Positions 1 through 8,182 of a stretch of 21,555 nt of DNA are shown in pieces. A program made the position numbers and the translations under genes. Numbering within the stretch: position 1 is the stretch's first letter; each line of letters begins with the position of its first letter. The notes beneath the pieces were generated by a model, which made no database searches, was not told the DNA's origin, and saw only the letters and a program-made list of their open reading frames with translations. The stretch comes from a virus: positions 1 through 21,555 of the IMG/VR virus record IMGVR_UViG_3300032315_000108. One strand, written 5' to 3'.

Positions 1-81
1 CGGCTTAACCACTGGCGTGGTCGTTGGTGGCTTGACTACTGGTGTAGTAGTTGGCGGTTTAACTACCGATGTAGTTGGCGG
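1..81 (-). repeat. Tandem 27-base repeats coding for PPTTTPVVK
   Basis: Three consecutive units (24, 27 and 27 bases, then a partial unit) encode PPTTSVVK, PPTTTPVVK and PPTTTPVVK. The array continues beyond the left edge. Third-codon positions differ between units, so the array is not a very recent duplication. Confidence 0.8.
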
Positions 82-543
82 CTCAACTGCTGGTGTAGTT
101 GGACTAATTGCTTCTTTGACAATATTGCCAAACTTGTCATAAATATATTTACCTGCAAGCGTGGCTCCACCAATAATGGCGGCATCTGTAAGCTTATCGG
201 TTAATGTATTTTTGGGTGCTGGTGGCGTGACTGGGGCTGGCAATACCGTTGTAGGAGTTTGCGTTGTAGGTGCTGTGGTTGGCGTGTTTGTAATTGTTGG
301 CGCAATTACTGATGTGCCCGATCCAGTGGGCGTGTCGCTAGGCAAAGGAGCCGTATTAATTGGCAAAGTTGGCGCAACAGAGGAGCCACCGCTAGTTACA
401 GGGGCGCTACCGCCAACTACAGGGGTTGTGGGGGCAACAGTTGTGGTATCAACCGTCGTAGGCTTTATGACGCTGGTCAGCCTGTTTTTAGGAGTAAGAA
501 ACAGCGTATTTCTTTTCTTTTGTAACTTTGCAATGTTTGCCAT
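1..543 (-). CDS. Pro/Thr-rich virion-associated protein, 3' end missing (left window edge)
   Basis: I read this frame directly: an ATG at 543 opens a frame that stays open for 181 codons to the window edge. The start has a good ribosome site (AGGAAG, about 5 bases upstream), which overlaps the end of the preceding gene (stop at 553-555). The first 25 residues are basic. A long low-complexity Pro/Thr/Val/Ala section follows, then a short hydrophobic, Gly/Ala-containing segment at about residues 115-135 that could enter a membrane or pack as a helix. Extensin-like PPTTTPVVK repeats then run to the edge. I recognise no family. The neighbouring 1243-residue protein ends in a related Pro/Thr repeat (PTGTLTPV), so the two probably share a role, perhaps as extended tail or ejection-associated proteins. 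That role is inference. The frame itself is well supported by the start signal and gene order. Confidence 0.7.
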   Translation of the reverse strand, partial: MANIAKLQKKRNTLFLTPKNRLTSVIKPTTVDTTTVAPTTPVVGGSAPVTSGGSSVAPTLPINTAPLPSDTPTGSGTSVIAPTITNTPTTAPTTQTPTTVLPAPVTPPAPKNTLTDKLTDAAIIGGATLAGKYIYDKFGNIVKEAISPTTPAVEPPTTSVVKPPTTTPVVKPPTTTPVVKP

Positions 544-552
544 TTTTGCTTC

Positions 553-3500
553 CTATGCGGGCGTGAGGGTGCCAGTTGGCTTGACCACAGATGTCAACCC
601 ACCCGTTGGTTTTGTCACAGGCGTCAGCGTACCAGTTGGCTTTGTCACGGGTGTCAGCGTGCCTGTTGGATTTGTCACGGGCGTCAACGTACCAGTCGGT
701 TTTGTCACAGGCGTTAACCCTCCTGTTGGCGGTTTCACTACGGGTGTCAGCGTACCAGTTGGTGGTGCAATTGTCGTCGAGGTTGACGTTGTAGGCAAGT
801 TAGTTGCAGGTTTTGTAACTGGCGTGAGTGTTGGGGCGCTGACCGTATTTAAGCCGCCAGTTGGTGTGACTGGGGTAGTGACAGGCTTAGTTACGGGGGT
901 CAATGTTCCCGTTGGCTTTATTACAGGAGTTAACGTTCCCGTAGGAGGGGTAACTGGCGTCAAGGTTCCCGTAGGCTTAGTTACAGAAGTTGACACACCT
1001 GTAGGGGTAACGGGCGGCAGGCTTCCAGTCGTGGTAGTAACTGAGTCTTGTGTTCCAGTAGTTTCAGCGGCGGCTTTTTCGTTGGCGGCTTTTACGGCGG
1101 CATCAGCTTTTTCTTTTGCTTCTGCTAGGGCTTTTGCATCTGCTATGGCTTTTACCTTAGCATCTGCTTCGGCTTTTAGTCTGACCTTTTCGTCATATTC
1201 AGCCTTAGCTTTTGCATAAGCGGCGGCCTTAGCGTCGTATTCAGCTTTTGCCTTAGCATCGTATTCGGCTTTTGCTTTTGCGTAAGCGGCGGCTCTTGCG
1301 TCTGCTTCAGCCTTTGCTTTGGCATCTGCCTCAGCTTTCAATCTGACTTTTTCGTCGTAATCGGCTTTGGCTTTTGCTTCGGCGGCGGCTTTTGCATCCG
1401 CTTGGGCTTTCATGTTGGCATCATATAGTGCTTTTGCTTTTGCTTGAGCCGCTAACTTAGCCTCATGATCGGCTTTTGCTTTTGCCAAAGCATCTGCTTT
1501 TGCCTTTTCCTGAAATTCTTTTGCTATTCTGACTTTTTCGTCATAGTCAGCTTTGGCTTTTGCTTTTGCCGCCTCTTGTCTTGCCATTGCCTCTGCTCTT
1601 AACTGCGCTTGTTTAGCCAGCGCCTCTTCTCTTGCCCTAGCGGCTTTTTCTTCAGCAATTTTTTTATTAATTGCCTCGGTTGCGGCGGCAGTACCAAGCG
1701 CGGTTATGGTAGCCCCAATTTGTGTTTGTTTTGGCTCAGTGGTTGCAGGAGCTTGAGTTACAGTTTTGCTTGCGGCTAATTTTGCCTGTTCTGCGGCTTT
1801 TACTTGTGCGTTGTGCTCAGCTAAAGCATCAGCATTAGCTTTATCCTTAGCTCGTTGTTCTGCGGCTAGGACTTCCGCTTTATGTTGTTCGTCTAATCTA
1901 GCTTTATCTGAAGCTAGTTTTTCTGCGGCTACGCGTAGGCGCTCAGCATTTTCAAAATCAATGCGTTGCTGTTCCTTTGCTATGGCATCGTCTCTTTCTT
2001 TTACCAGTTTGTTATACGTTGCATTTTGCTCTGCAAACATTTTTTGATTTTGCTCTGAGAACGTTGAAAGAAGTTCTCTTCGCCTATCAGGGTTTCTGTC
2101 AAGAATAAGAGATTGTTCTTGCGCTAATCTAGCGTTTTCTTCCCGCAACTTTGGCATAAGTAAATCAACGTCACGATAGCGCTCATTTAATTCAGCTTGA
2201 GTTTTAGCTTCTTGTTCTTCTTTAATTTTTCTTGCCGCTTCAACTTGCGCTTCGTGTTCTTTTCTATACAGTTCAGCCTTTTCTTCTAGACGCAGTTGTT
2301 GATACGCTTCAGGGTCATAAAGACGCATCTTTTCCCTAGGATCTAGTGCCTCGTATTTTGCTTTTGCCTCGGCTCTTTCTGCTTCTTCTCTTTTTGCGTT
2401 TTCCTCACTTATACGTTGGCTGTAAGCCGCCTCAGGATTATCCCGAGCCCATTTTTCCTGATTAGTCAGTTTAACTTCGGCTTCGGCATAGGCTTCGGCT
2501 CTCTTTCGATTTTCTTCTAGGTTCTTTTCCTGAAACAAATTTGCTTCGTCTTGAATACGTTGAGCCTTAGCCGCCTCAGGATTGTCGCGTTCAAATCTTT
2601 CCTGATTAGTTAATTTAGAATCAGCTTCGGCATAAGCTTCAGCCTTCTTTCGTTCTTCTTCTAAATGCTTTTCCTGAAACAAATTTGCTTCATCTTGAAT
2701 ACGTTGAGCTTTGGCCTCTTCAGGATTATCACGAGCAAATCTTTCTAGATTAGTTAATTTGGAGTCGGCTTCAGCATAAGCTTCGGCCTTCTTTCTCTGT
2801 TCTTCTAAATGTTTTTCCTGAAACAGATTTGCTTCTTCTTGCATACGTTCAGCAGGAGTTTGTGTGTATGCTTGTGAGGCTTTAACCAACGCATCTTGTT
2901 CTGCCTGTTGCTGTGGAGTTGTTGTAGATCGAGGACTTGTCCTTGCCTCAAATGCTTCTTGCGATTCAAATTGTGCAGGCCCCCCACCAAGATCTGTTTC
3001 TAGTTGCGTAAGTTGTTCTCGCGCTTGCATTACTTCGGCGTTTATATTTTCAGCCGCAAGCTGTGCAATCTCAGAATTTGTATAACTCTCTACAACTTTT
3101 ACAGTATCGTCATAGTCTTGATAGGCACTGCTAAATTCTTTTTGTGAATCAAATAACGCCCTATCAGCCACGCGCACATCAAAATTTGCTTGGTCAAAAT
3201 CAGTTTCTGCTTGTGCGTAGCCTGAAGTAATAGCCGAGTTTTCGTAATTAGCTCTTGCGGCGTTGTATTCTTGATTGCGAGTTTGCGCGGAATCAAAAAG
3301 ATCCTCAGCATATTTTGTCATTCGATTTACTTGTTCAGTATCAAATGTTTCTCCATCAACATATTTTTGCGATAAATCTTTTGCAAAAGAGTTTGCAAGC
3401 GCGGCGTGATCTGCCGCATCCTTAGCGGCTTTTGCGGCTAAAACCATTTTTTCGTGATCGCTTGCTAAATTTGGCTTGCTTTCCCAAATATCTTTGACTT

Positions 3501-4284
3501 TTTGTTTTGCTTCGTCATACTTCTTTTGTACGGTTTGCAATGTCTCTGAATTTTTGGTTAAGTTTTCATATGCTTTGCCAACAGTAGCCGAGCCAGCAGT
3601 CACCATAGCTGATTCAACAATTGCGTCGCCAACGGGCTTGCCGTTTAGTATTGCTCTTGTTGCCGCCGTGGTTGCGTTGTTAACTGTTTTTGTTGTTATG
3701 TCTTTAGGGTCTAAGCCGAACCCACCCTGATCTTTTGGTTTGGTTAAGATTTCAGTCGTAAAAGCGCTTACACCGCCAGTCACTCCCGCTTGCCCTATCT
3801 GCTCTCTAGTGCCGCCATTTAATAATGCAGTCATCGCAGGAACAGACATGCCAACCAAAACTTTTCCGTAATAGCTGTTTTTATCTTCGCCAAGAAAAGT
3901 ATTTAACCCCTTACTTACATAATTCATGCCCATGTCAATGGTTAATGCTTTAAAGTCTCCAGTTCTTATGGCATTGACAAGCCCTGACGCAACGCTGTAG
4001 GGCATAAATTGGGAAAGACCAACAGTAGCAATGTATGGCAATGGTTTTTTTACAAAAGCTTTAGCGGTTGCAAGAGTTGATGCAACTGTCGCCTCGGCTT
4101 GCTTTTGTACAACTTGCCCAGTTTTATCAACCACCTTTCCCACAGAGCTATCACCGCCAACTGACGTATTCCATGCGTTTTCAACTTTGTCAGGGGTAAT
4201 TGCCTTATAAACCTGATTGACCGCGTTGCCAACTTGATTGACGGCTTTGTTAAATGGTTTTGTGATTGATCCAATTCCTATCAT
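553..4284 (-). CDS. Very large coiled-coil repeat protein, candidate internal virion/ejection protein
   Basis: This 1243-residue protein has three parts. Residues 1 to about 250 look globular, with helical and weakly hydrophobic stretches (around 85-105 and 135-160) and Ala/Gly-rich segments. Residues about 250-1090 are almost all Ala, Lys, Glu and Gln, typical of a very long helical coiled coil. They include three 48-residue repeats at 480-623 and many short KAKAEYDAK-like units after about 865. Residues about 1090-1243 are a Pro/Thr/Gly repeat (PTGTLTPV). The start overlaps the preceding stop as ATGA (4281-4284). In T7-, P22- and SU10-like phages the large helical proteins encoded just after the tail nozzle are ejection proteins that leave the capsid with the DNA. 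Position, size and helical content fit that role, but I recognise no lytic or other catalytic motif. A tail-fibre shaft or a tape-measure-like protein is the alternative. Confidence 0.72.
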   Translation of the reverse strand: MIGIGSITKPFNKAVNQVGNAVNQVYKAITPDKVENAWNTSVGGDSSVGKVVDKTGQVVQKQAEATVASTLATAKAFVKKPLPYIATVGLSQFMPYSVASGLVNAIRTGDFKALTIDMGMNYVSKGLNTFLGEDKNSYYGKVLVGMSVPAMTALLNGGTREQIGQAGVTGGVSAFTTEILTKPKDQGGFGLDPKDITTKTVNNATTAATRAILNGKPVGDAIVESAMVTAGSATVGKAYENLTKNSETLQTVQKKYDEAKQKVKDIWESKPNLASDHEKMVLAAKAAKDAADHAALANSFAKDLSQKYVDGETFDTEQVNRMTKYAEDLFDSAQTRNQEYNAARANYENSAITSGYAQAETDFDQANFDVRVADRALFDSQKEFSSAYQDYDDTVKVVESYTNSEIAQLAAENINAEVMQAREQLTQLETDLGGGPAQFESQEAFEARTSPRSTTTPQQQAEQDALVKASQAYTQTPAERMQEEANLFQEKHLEEQRKKAEAYAEADSKLTNLERFARDNPEEAKAQRIQDEANLFQEKHLEEERKKAEAYAEADSKLTNQERFERDNPEAAKAQRIQDEANLFQEKNLEENRKRAEAYAEAEVKLTNQEKWARDNPEAAYSQRISEENAKREEAERAEAKAKYEALDPREKMRLYDPEAYQQLRLEEKAELYRKEHEAQVEAARKIKEEQEAKTQAELNERYRDVDLLMPKLREENARLAQEQSLILDRNPDRRRELLSTFSEQNQKMFAEQNATYNKLVKERDDAIAKEQQRIDFENAERLRVAAEKLASDKARLDEQHKAEVLAAEQRAKDKANADALAEHNAQVKAAEQAKLAASKTVTQAPATTEPKQTQIGATITALGTAAATEAINKKIAEEKAARAREEALAKQAQLRAEAMARQEAAKAKAKADYDEKVRIAKEFQEKAKADALAKAKADHEAKLAAQAKAKALYDANMKAQADAKAAAEAKAKADYDEKVRLKAEADAKAKAEADARAAAYAKAKAEYDAKAKAEYDAKAAAYAKAKAEYDEKVRLKAEADAKVKAIADAKALAEAKEKADAAVKAANEKAAAETTGTQDSVTTTTGSLPPVTPTGVSTSVTKPTGTLTPVTPPTGTLTPVIKPTGTLTPVTKPVTTPVTPTGGLNTVSAPTLTPVTKPATNLPTTSTSTTIAPPTGTLTPVVKPPTGGLTPVTKPTGTLTPVTNPTGTLTPVTKPTGTLTPVTKPTGGLTSVVKPTGTLTPA
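556..1020 (-). repeat. About 10-residue PTGTLTPV tandem repeats at the C-terminus of the large protein
   Basis: About a dozen imperfect units of roughly 30 bases encode variants of TPVTKPTGTL, with GGLTPV and GGLNTV variants. The array fills the last ~150 codons of the 1243-residue protein and stops one residue before its stop codon. It also produces a long open frame on the opposite strand, which I take to be an artefact of the repeat. Confidence 0.85.
2416..2847 (-). repeat. Three 144-base (48-residue) tandem repeats in the coiled-coil protein
   Basis: Three consecutive units begin RMQEEANLFQEK, RIQDEANLFQEK and RIQDEANLFQEK, and each ends near RDNPE(E/A)A. Each unit contains KAEAYAEA and KLTN(L/Q)E. 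Unit length is exactly 144 bases with no gaps. Similarity is high in protein and moderate in DNA, consistent with in-frame duplication and later drift. They form residues 480-623 of the large protein. Confidence 0.88.
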
Positions 4285-4706
4285 TGCTGGTCACTCCCAT
4301 CCAATGATATTTTTAAATCATATTCTTCTTTGCCGTTTTTTCCTTTTTCAACATTGCCTTTTTGCGAGAAGTAACCAGCTTGATCTATCAATTTTTTTAT
4401 CAACGGGTTGGTTGCGTGCACAGTTAATTCTTTAAATTTTGCATATGCCAATGCCCTGCAAAACTCAACGTAAGCTTTTGCCTCAGAACGAGGTGGGTCT
4501 ATGCTAAAAACAATTCCTGAGGCAACATCCTCATCATCATCATCTATTGTAAAAAACAACAAAGAGTTTTCATGCCTAAAGAGTCGACTTTTTTGCCCCT
4601 CCTGAATTGCTTGATTAATGCCGTAATACGTGATTTCCCAATGGTCACCCATTTCTTTAGTGATGGGTGCCTTGCGAATAATTTCTTGTGTAGTAACTTC
4701 TTTCAT
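4281..4706 (-). CDS. 141-residue phage protein in the T7 gp13 position, possibly GNAT-like
   Basis: I choose the ATG at 4706 because it overlaps the previous stop as ATGA (4703-4706); an upstream in-frame start at 4757 would run 55 bases into the preceding gene. The protein opens MKEVTTQEIIRKAPIT. It has a beta-strand-like segment LLFFTIDDDDED followed by GIVFSID, then a helix and KELTVHATNPLIKKLIDQAGY. The pattern of a strand, a G-containing strand, and a late strand followed by an asparagine and a helix recalls acetyltransferase (GNAT) folds. In T7-like phages a small GNAT-like protein, gp13, sits between the nozzle gene and the ejection genes, exactly as here. I see no convincing acetyl-CoA loop (Q/RxxGxG/A), so enzymatic activity is doubtful. 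Function is inferred from position and fold impression only. Confidence 0.65.
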   Translation of the reverse strand: MKEVTTQEIIRKAPITKEMGDHWEITYYGINQAIQEGQKSRLFRHENSLLFFTIDDDDEDVASGIVFSIDPPRSEAKAYVEFCRALAYAKFKELTVHATNPLIKKLIDQAGYFSQKGNVEKGKNGKEEYDLKISLDGSDQQ

Positions 4707-4969
4707 TGAGGTCTCGGATTGACCGCCCCCATCAATGCCGTTGCCCACTCCTCCCAATCATCATAGAGGTCAGTGGTTGGAGCACCCTCGTTGGTGAACA
4801 CATCAATTGCCAATAGACCGTTGCCCCACTGGTGCCAGTCTGTTGAATCGGTGGGTATTGCAAGTTGTTGGGCGGCATACAGTTCACACATGAGCGAAGC
4901 CCACGAGTTGAACGTGTGATACCTTGGGTCATATACCAGTCCAATTGGATTAGTCGTAGCCACGAACAT
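4703..4969 (-). CDS. Small conserved-looking phage protein of unknown function
   Basis: An 88-residue protein starting at an ATG that overlaps the end of the nozzle gene by 20 bases and ending in an ATGA junction with the next gene. It is acidic and rich in Trp, Tyr and Asp (for example DWHQWGNGLL and DDWEEWATALMG), with no signal peptide, membrane segment or cysteine motif. I recognise no named family. Its place between the tail nozzle and the internal protein genes suggests a tail assembly or minor structural role, which is inference. A second overlapping frame here (4732-4944) is Cys- and Met-rich with no start signal, and I treat it as a shadow. Confidence 0.7.
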   Translation of the reverse strand: MFVATTNPIGLVYDPRYHTFNSWASLMCELYAAQQLAIPTDSTDWHQWGNGLLAIDVFTNEGAPTTDLYDDWEEWATALMGAVNPRPQ

Positions 4970-6944
4970 CTCCTATTGCGCCGCTCAACAGCACTTTACC
5001 AAGTTGATAGTCACCACCAGCAATGTCTGACACAAAGCGCAAACGCATCTCACGTCGCTGTTCTTTCATGTCAATTTTTCCAGTGTTTGGCTGAAACACA
5101 AACGCCTCTGATGTCTTGTCAGCCGATTGCGCGTAGGGACGCCCAGTGATGTATAGCTCCATCTGACCACTTTGAATGAAATCAGGCTCCACGCGCTCAA
5201 GACGCAACCAGCGGTTCACGCCAGTCATTTCAGGCGCTGATGGGCCACCCCCAACCCAGCCAAGGTCATTTGTCTCAAACATGCTAGTAATGGCGTTGAC
5301 GTTTGTTCCAAACACCAAATCCACACCTGACTCATGTTGCCATAGCGATGTAAAGGTCATCAGCGTGCCAACCGTCAATTGAAAACCCGATCCCGCTGGC
5401 AGAACGGCAGACAAGACGTCGCCTATTGTGTAATTTTGTCCTTGGTTATTTATTACAACCGTCGTAACTATACCGCCAGCAACAGTAATTGTGGCTGTTG
5501 CGCCTGTGCCTGTGCCTCCAGTAAGAGCGTAAAACTGGTATGTCCCGTTGGTGTACGAAGTGCCGCCATTGGTAAGTGTCACCGCGTTAACGCCTCCACT
5601 GGCGTTGGCTTTATAACCAGCCAACACTGGAAACTGGAAAACTTGCGAGAAGTATCCCGCACAACGTTGGGAGCCAAGGGCTTCACCAGCGTCATACCAG
5701 CACTTTTCGCGCACGTTATAGATCACCGCATCGGTGCATTCGGTTGCTTGACCCCTTGGGTAATACCACCAAATCTCGCCGTATCTAGGCACTTTCATGG
5801 CAAACACTTTTTGACGTTGGACATAATTCAAGTTGTCAAAAAAGTAGTTTTGATTAAACGTATTTGGTATCTCTTGTACCGTACCGCCATACAGCAAGAA
5901 TCGGTCAATTCCGCACCAGTAATAGATGCCGTCATACTCAATCACGCCCTGCGACGACATGATAGAAGACTGGCTTGAAACAATGTCATAGCGCCAGTAA
6001 AAGGTGCTTGAGGTTACGCCAGTGGTTACCGTGGTTGGCGTGTAACTGACGCGGATCAGCGAGTCAAGAGACCAAAACAAACCTGATGGCGCATTTGAGC
6101 CGCCTCGAACAGGCAGTCCCTTAACAATTTTTGTTGACGTAATGTTGGTTGAGTTTGACGTTGCAGAAACCCAGTCGTTCAGGTTTCCAGCGCCTGAGTT
6201 GCGTAACAGTCCAAAGTTTCCAAACACAAAAAGGTATGGGTACAACATGACCGCGCCACCTGAAACAGACACGTTGTTGTTGATTGTGATGGTTACAGAT
6301 GTGGTGCTTGTTGCCGCATTCGATATTACAAACTGGGTTGCGTTGGTCACTGACACCACGGTTGTGTTTGCGGGAATGTTTGAGCCTGTGATGACTTGAC
6401 CTGCGCCAATTAGAAGGGTCGATGCAACGGTAATGGTGGTAGTGGAATTGGTGGTTGCGGCTAACGTGAACACGCCAACTTGTGACAGGTTTGTGCCCGA
6501 GGATGGGCCAAACAAGACGGGGGTGTTGGTGGTGCTGTCGATTGCGGTAAGGTTTTGCCCCGGGTGCGCTATGATGTTCGACACCCCATTCCCTGATGCG
6601 TCAAACACCGCATCAAACTGCCACAAATTGTTTGAGCTTGGCGTAAAGTTGGACAACGTAAAGTCCACAATACCAGCGCCAACACCATTTTGGTCAACCG
6701 TTAAGGTTTGCACCCCATCCGAGTAGCCGTTGTAAATGACGTTAAAGCCGTTGCGTGGGTCAATAAAAAGCCCCCTTGATGGGCCTGCCCAGTCGTTGGT
6801 GATCTCAATGTAACCCAACATTTTTCGAGGACGCCCGCGCTGAAAGCGCACCCACTCGCCATCGGTGTAGCAGGTTGCGTCGACTACCGTACCATCGCGC
6901 TGGATGCCCGGCTTCGTGTCGAGGGCAAAAACCTTTTCAGTCAT
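4950..6944 (-). CDS. Tail nozzle / P22 gp10-like DNA stabilisation protein with two inserted beta modules
   Basis: A 664-residue beta-rich protein that I assign to the gp10-like tail hub/nozzle group of short-tailed phages, which plugs or extends the tail below the adaptor. Support comes from the N-terminus (TDGEWVRFQRGRPRKMLGY), the middle block around residues 315-445 with EYDGIYYWCGIDRFLLYGG and GEIWWYYPRGQATECTDAVIYN, and the C-terminal RWLRLERVEPDFIQSG followed by a long beta run. Two Thr/Gly/Val-rich modules appear inserted: residues about 157-226 (repeated TTTITVAST-like strands) and about 449-528 (GGTSYTNGTY, GGTGTGATATITVAGG). These resemble small beta modules often found in phage fibres. 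The start overlaps the previous stop as TAATG. The adaptor lies two genes upstream, which fits a connector-tail block. Family assignment is by recognition, not alignment. Confidence 0.82.
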   Translation of the reverse strand: MTEKVFALDTKPGIQRDGTVVDATCYTDGEWVRFQRGRPRKMLGYIEITNDWAGPSRGLFIDPRNGFNVIYNGYSDGVQTLTVDQNGVGAGIVDFTLSNFTPSSNNLWQFDAVFDASGNGVSNIIAHPGQNLTAIDSTTNTPVLFGPSSGTNLSQVGVFTLAATTNSTTTITVASTLLIGAGQVITGSNIPANTTVVSVTNATQFVISNAATSTTSVTITINNNVSVSGGAVMLYPYLFVFGNFGLLRNSGAGNLNDWVSATSNSTNITSTKIVKGLPVRGGSNAPSGLFWSLDSLIRVSYTPTTVTTGVTSSTFYWRYDIVSSQSSIMSSQGVIEYDGIYYWCGIDRFLLYGGTVQEIPNTFNQNYFFDNLNYVQRQKVFAMKVPRYGEIWWYYPRGQATECTDAVIYNVREKCWYDAGEALGSQRCAGYFSQVFQFPVLAGYKANASGGVNAVTLTNGGTSYTNGTYQFYALTGGTGTGATATITVAGGIVTTVVINNQGQNYTIGDVLSAVLPAGSGFQLTVGTLMTFTSLWQHESGVDLVFGTNVNAITSMFETNDLGWVGGGPSAPEMTGVNRWLRLERVEPDFIQSGQMELYITGRPYAQSADKTSEAFVFQPNTGKIDMKEQRREMRLRFVSDIAGGDYQLGKVLLSGAIGDVRGYD

Positions 6945-8182
6945 TAAAACGTGCCCCCTGACACACCACCCGAAAAGGTTCCCGTTCCCGTAATTTCAAT
7001 ACCAGTTGCTTTTGTGTTTGACACTAAAGTCCCAAGGATTGAAATGCCATACTGTCCAGCGGCGGGTCGATAGACGCCAGTGTTTGTTTCCGAAGCAAAG
7101 AACACCGCAGGGTTTGACACCGTGCCATCGACCATTGAAATGTTTGTTCCGCTTATGGTGCTCGTATTGGCATTCAAAAAGTTAGTGCCATCGCAAATTA
7201 AAGTTGCTTGGGTGTTTGTCGCCACGTTGACCGTGGTTCCTGAAGTGGTTCCAATTGTCAGCGTAAAAGCGCCAGTGGTTTGGTTACTAATGACGTACAG
7301 GTTAACTACGGGCGGGAAGTAAACCGTAACGTTACCTGTCAAAAGCCCAGTGTATTTTTGGATACTGTTGGAGGCTTCAGACGCTGTCAGGGTGTATGTA
7401 CCAGTGGAAACCACCTTGGTAAGAGCGGTAAAAGCAAAGTCAGTGCTGACGCCGTAGCCTACGGTGATGTAGGAGTTGCCAGTACAGATGATGAACGCCG
7501 AATCCCCGGGCTGGAAAGTCTTTGCCGACGCCGTGCCATCCAACAATTCACCACTCGTAGTGTTTAACAACAATGTTCCCGTGCCATTGTTTTTCAACAA
7601 CGTAAACCAGTTATTGCTAAGGGTTGACGCCAATGGCAGGTAAGCGTTAGTCGCTCCCCCCGAGGTAGGCCAAGCCAGCACTTGGGCGCGGTCTGTGGAC
7701 GCAAAGGTGTAGTTTGCGGAGAGTTGGCTTACGGGGTGACTTTGATTGAGGGTCAAGCCGCTGGCAATTAAGCCATAACCCGCAAGAGTTGCGGCGTCAG
7801 CGGTGGAGGTGCCAGTTCCAAAAGTAAAGACACCCCAAACACCGCTGGCGGTGGAATTGTTTGTCAGGTAAATGTATCGAGCAGTCCCGCCTGCAACCGT
7901 TGCAATTGTGTTGCCGTTGTAGTCGGTCACGGTTATCGTGAAAGCGCCAACATTTCGCACCAAGGCATCAGTGCCAACCGACGCTTGATCAGCAGGTGGG
8001 AACTTTAATTGCGGGACTGAGCTTGCCGCCTGAATGTCCATTATCCGCGCACACACATTGTTTGCATCTGTGCCGTTTGCAGGCCAAACCAGTTGCAGGG
8101 TGGAAGTCAGCGTGTACGAAGCATAGCTAACGTCGGTTGGGACAATAACGTCGCCAGTGAATGGGCTTATGTATGAAGTCAT
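6944..8182 (-). CDS. Tail fibre or spike-like structural protein
   Basis: A 412-residue protein, very rich in Thr, Ser, Gly, Asn and Val with few charged residues, typical of phage fibres. At least two similar beta modules of about 85 residues can be seen (around 160-250 and 260-340). Each has a Y-T-(F/L) start, a central asparagine-rich strand, and a C(D/T)G(T/N)N or similar end. The C-terminal part has FFASETNTGVYRPAAGQYGI, a pattern seen at the ends of many fibre proteins. The gene lies between the adaptor and nozzle genes and is joined to both by TAATG overlaps, so it may attach at the tail collar. No catalytic motif is visible. It could instead be a collar or head-fibre protein. Confidence 0.72.
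   Translation of the reverse strand: MTSYISPFTGDVIVPTDVSYASYTLTSTLQLVWPANGTDANNVCARIMDIQAASSVPQLKFPPADQASVGTDALVRNVGAFTITVTDYNGNTIATVAGGTARYIYLTNNSTASGVWGVFTFGTGTSTADAATLAGYGLIASGLTLNQSHPVSQLSANYTFASTDRAQVLAWPTSGGATNAYLPLASTLSNNWFTLLKNNGTGTLLLNTTSGELLDGTASAKTFQPGDSAFIICTGNSYITVGYGVSTDFAFTALTKVVSTGTYTLTASEASNSIQKYTGLLTGNVTVYFPPVVNLYVISNQTTGAFTLTIGTTSGTTVNVATNTQATLICDGTNFLNANTSTISGTNISMVDGTVSNPAVFFASETNTGVYRPAAGQYGISILGTLVSNTKATGIEITGTGTFSGGVSGGTF

Noticed and set aside
161-1219. 352-codon open frame on the plus strand with Val/Gly/Pro repeats (GVSVPVGFVTG)
   Set aside because: It is antisense to the PTGTLTPV repeat of the large protein and crosses the gap between two minus-strand genes. Repeats without stops in one frame give open antisense frames. 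No ribosome site, and all neighbours are on the minus strand.
1040-2850. Repetitive purine-rich sequence considered as a CRISPR-like or regulatory repeat array
   Set aside because: Repeat units are exact multiples of three, lie in one long frame, and show protein-level conservation with no spacers, so they are coding repeats.
5379-5978. 199-codon plus-strand open frame
   Set aside because: Lies inside the nozzle gene, with cysteine- and basic-rich non-native composition and no start signal.
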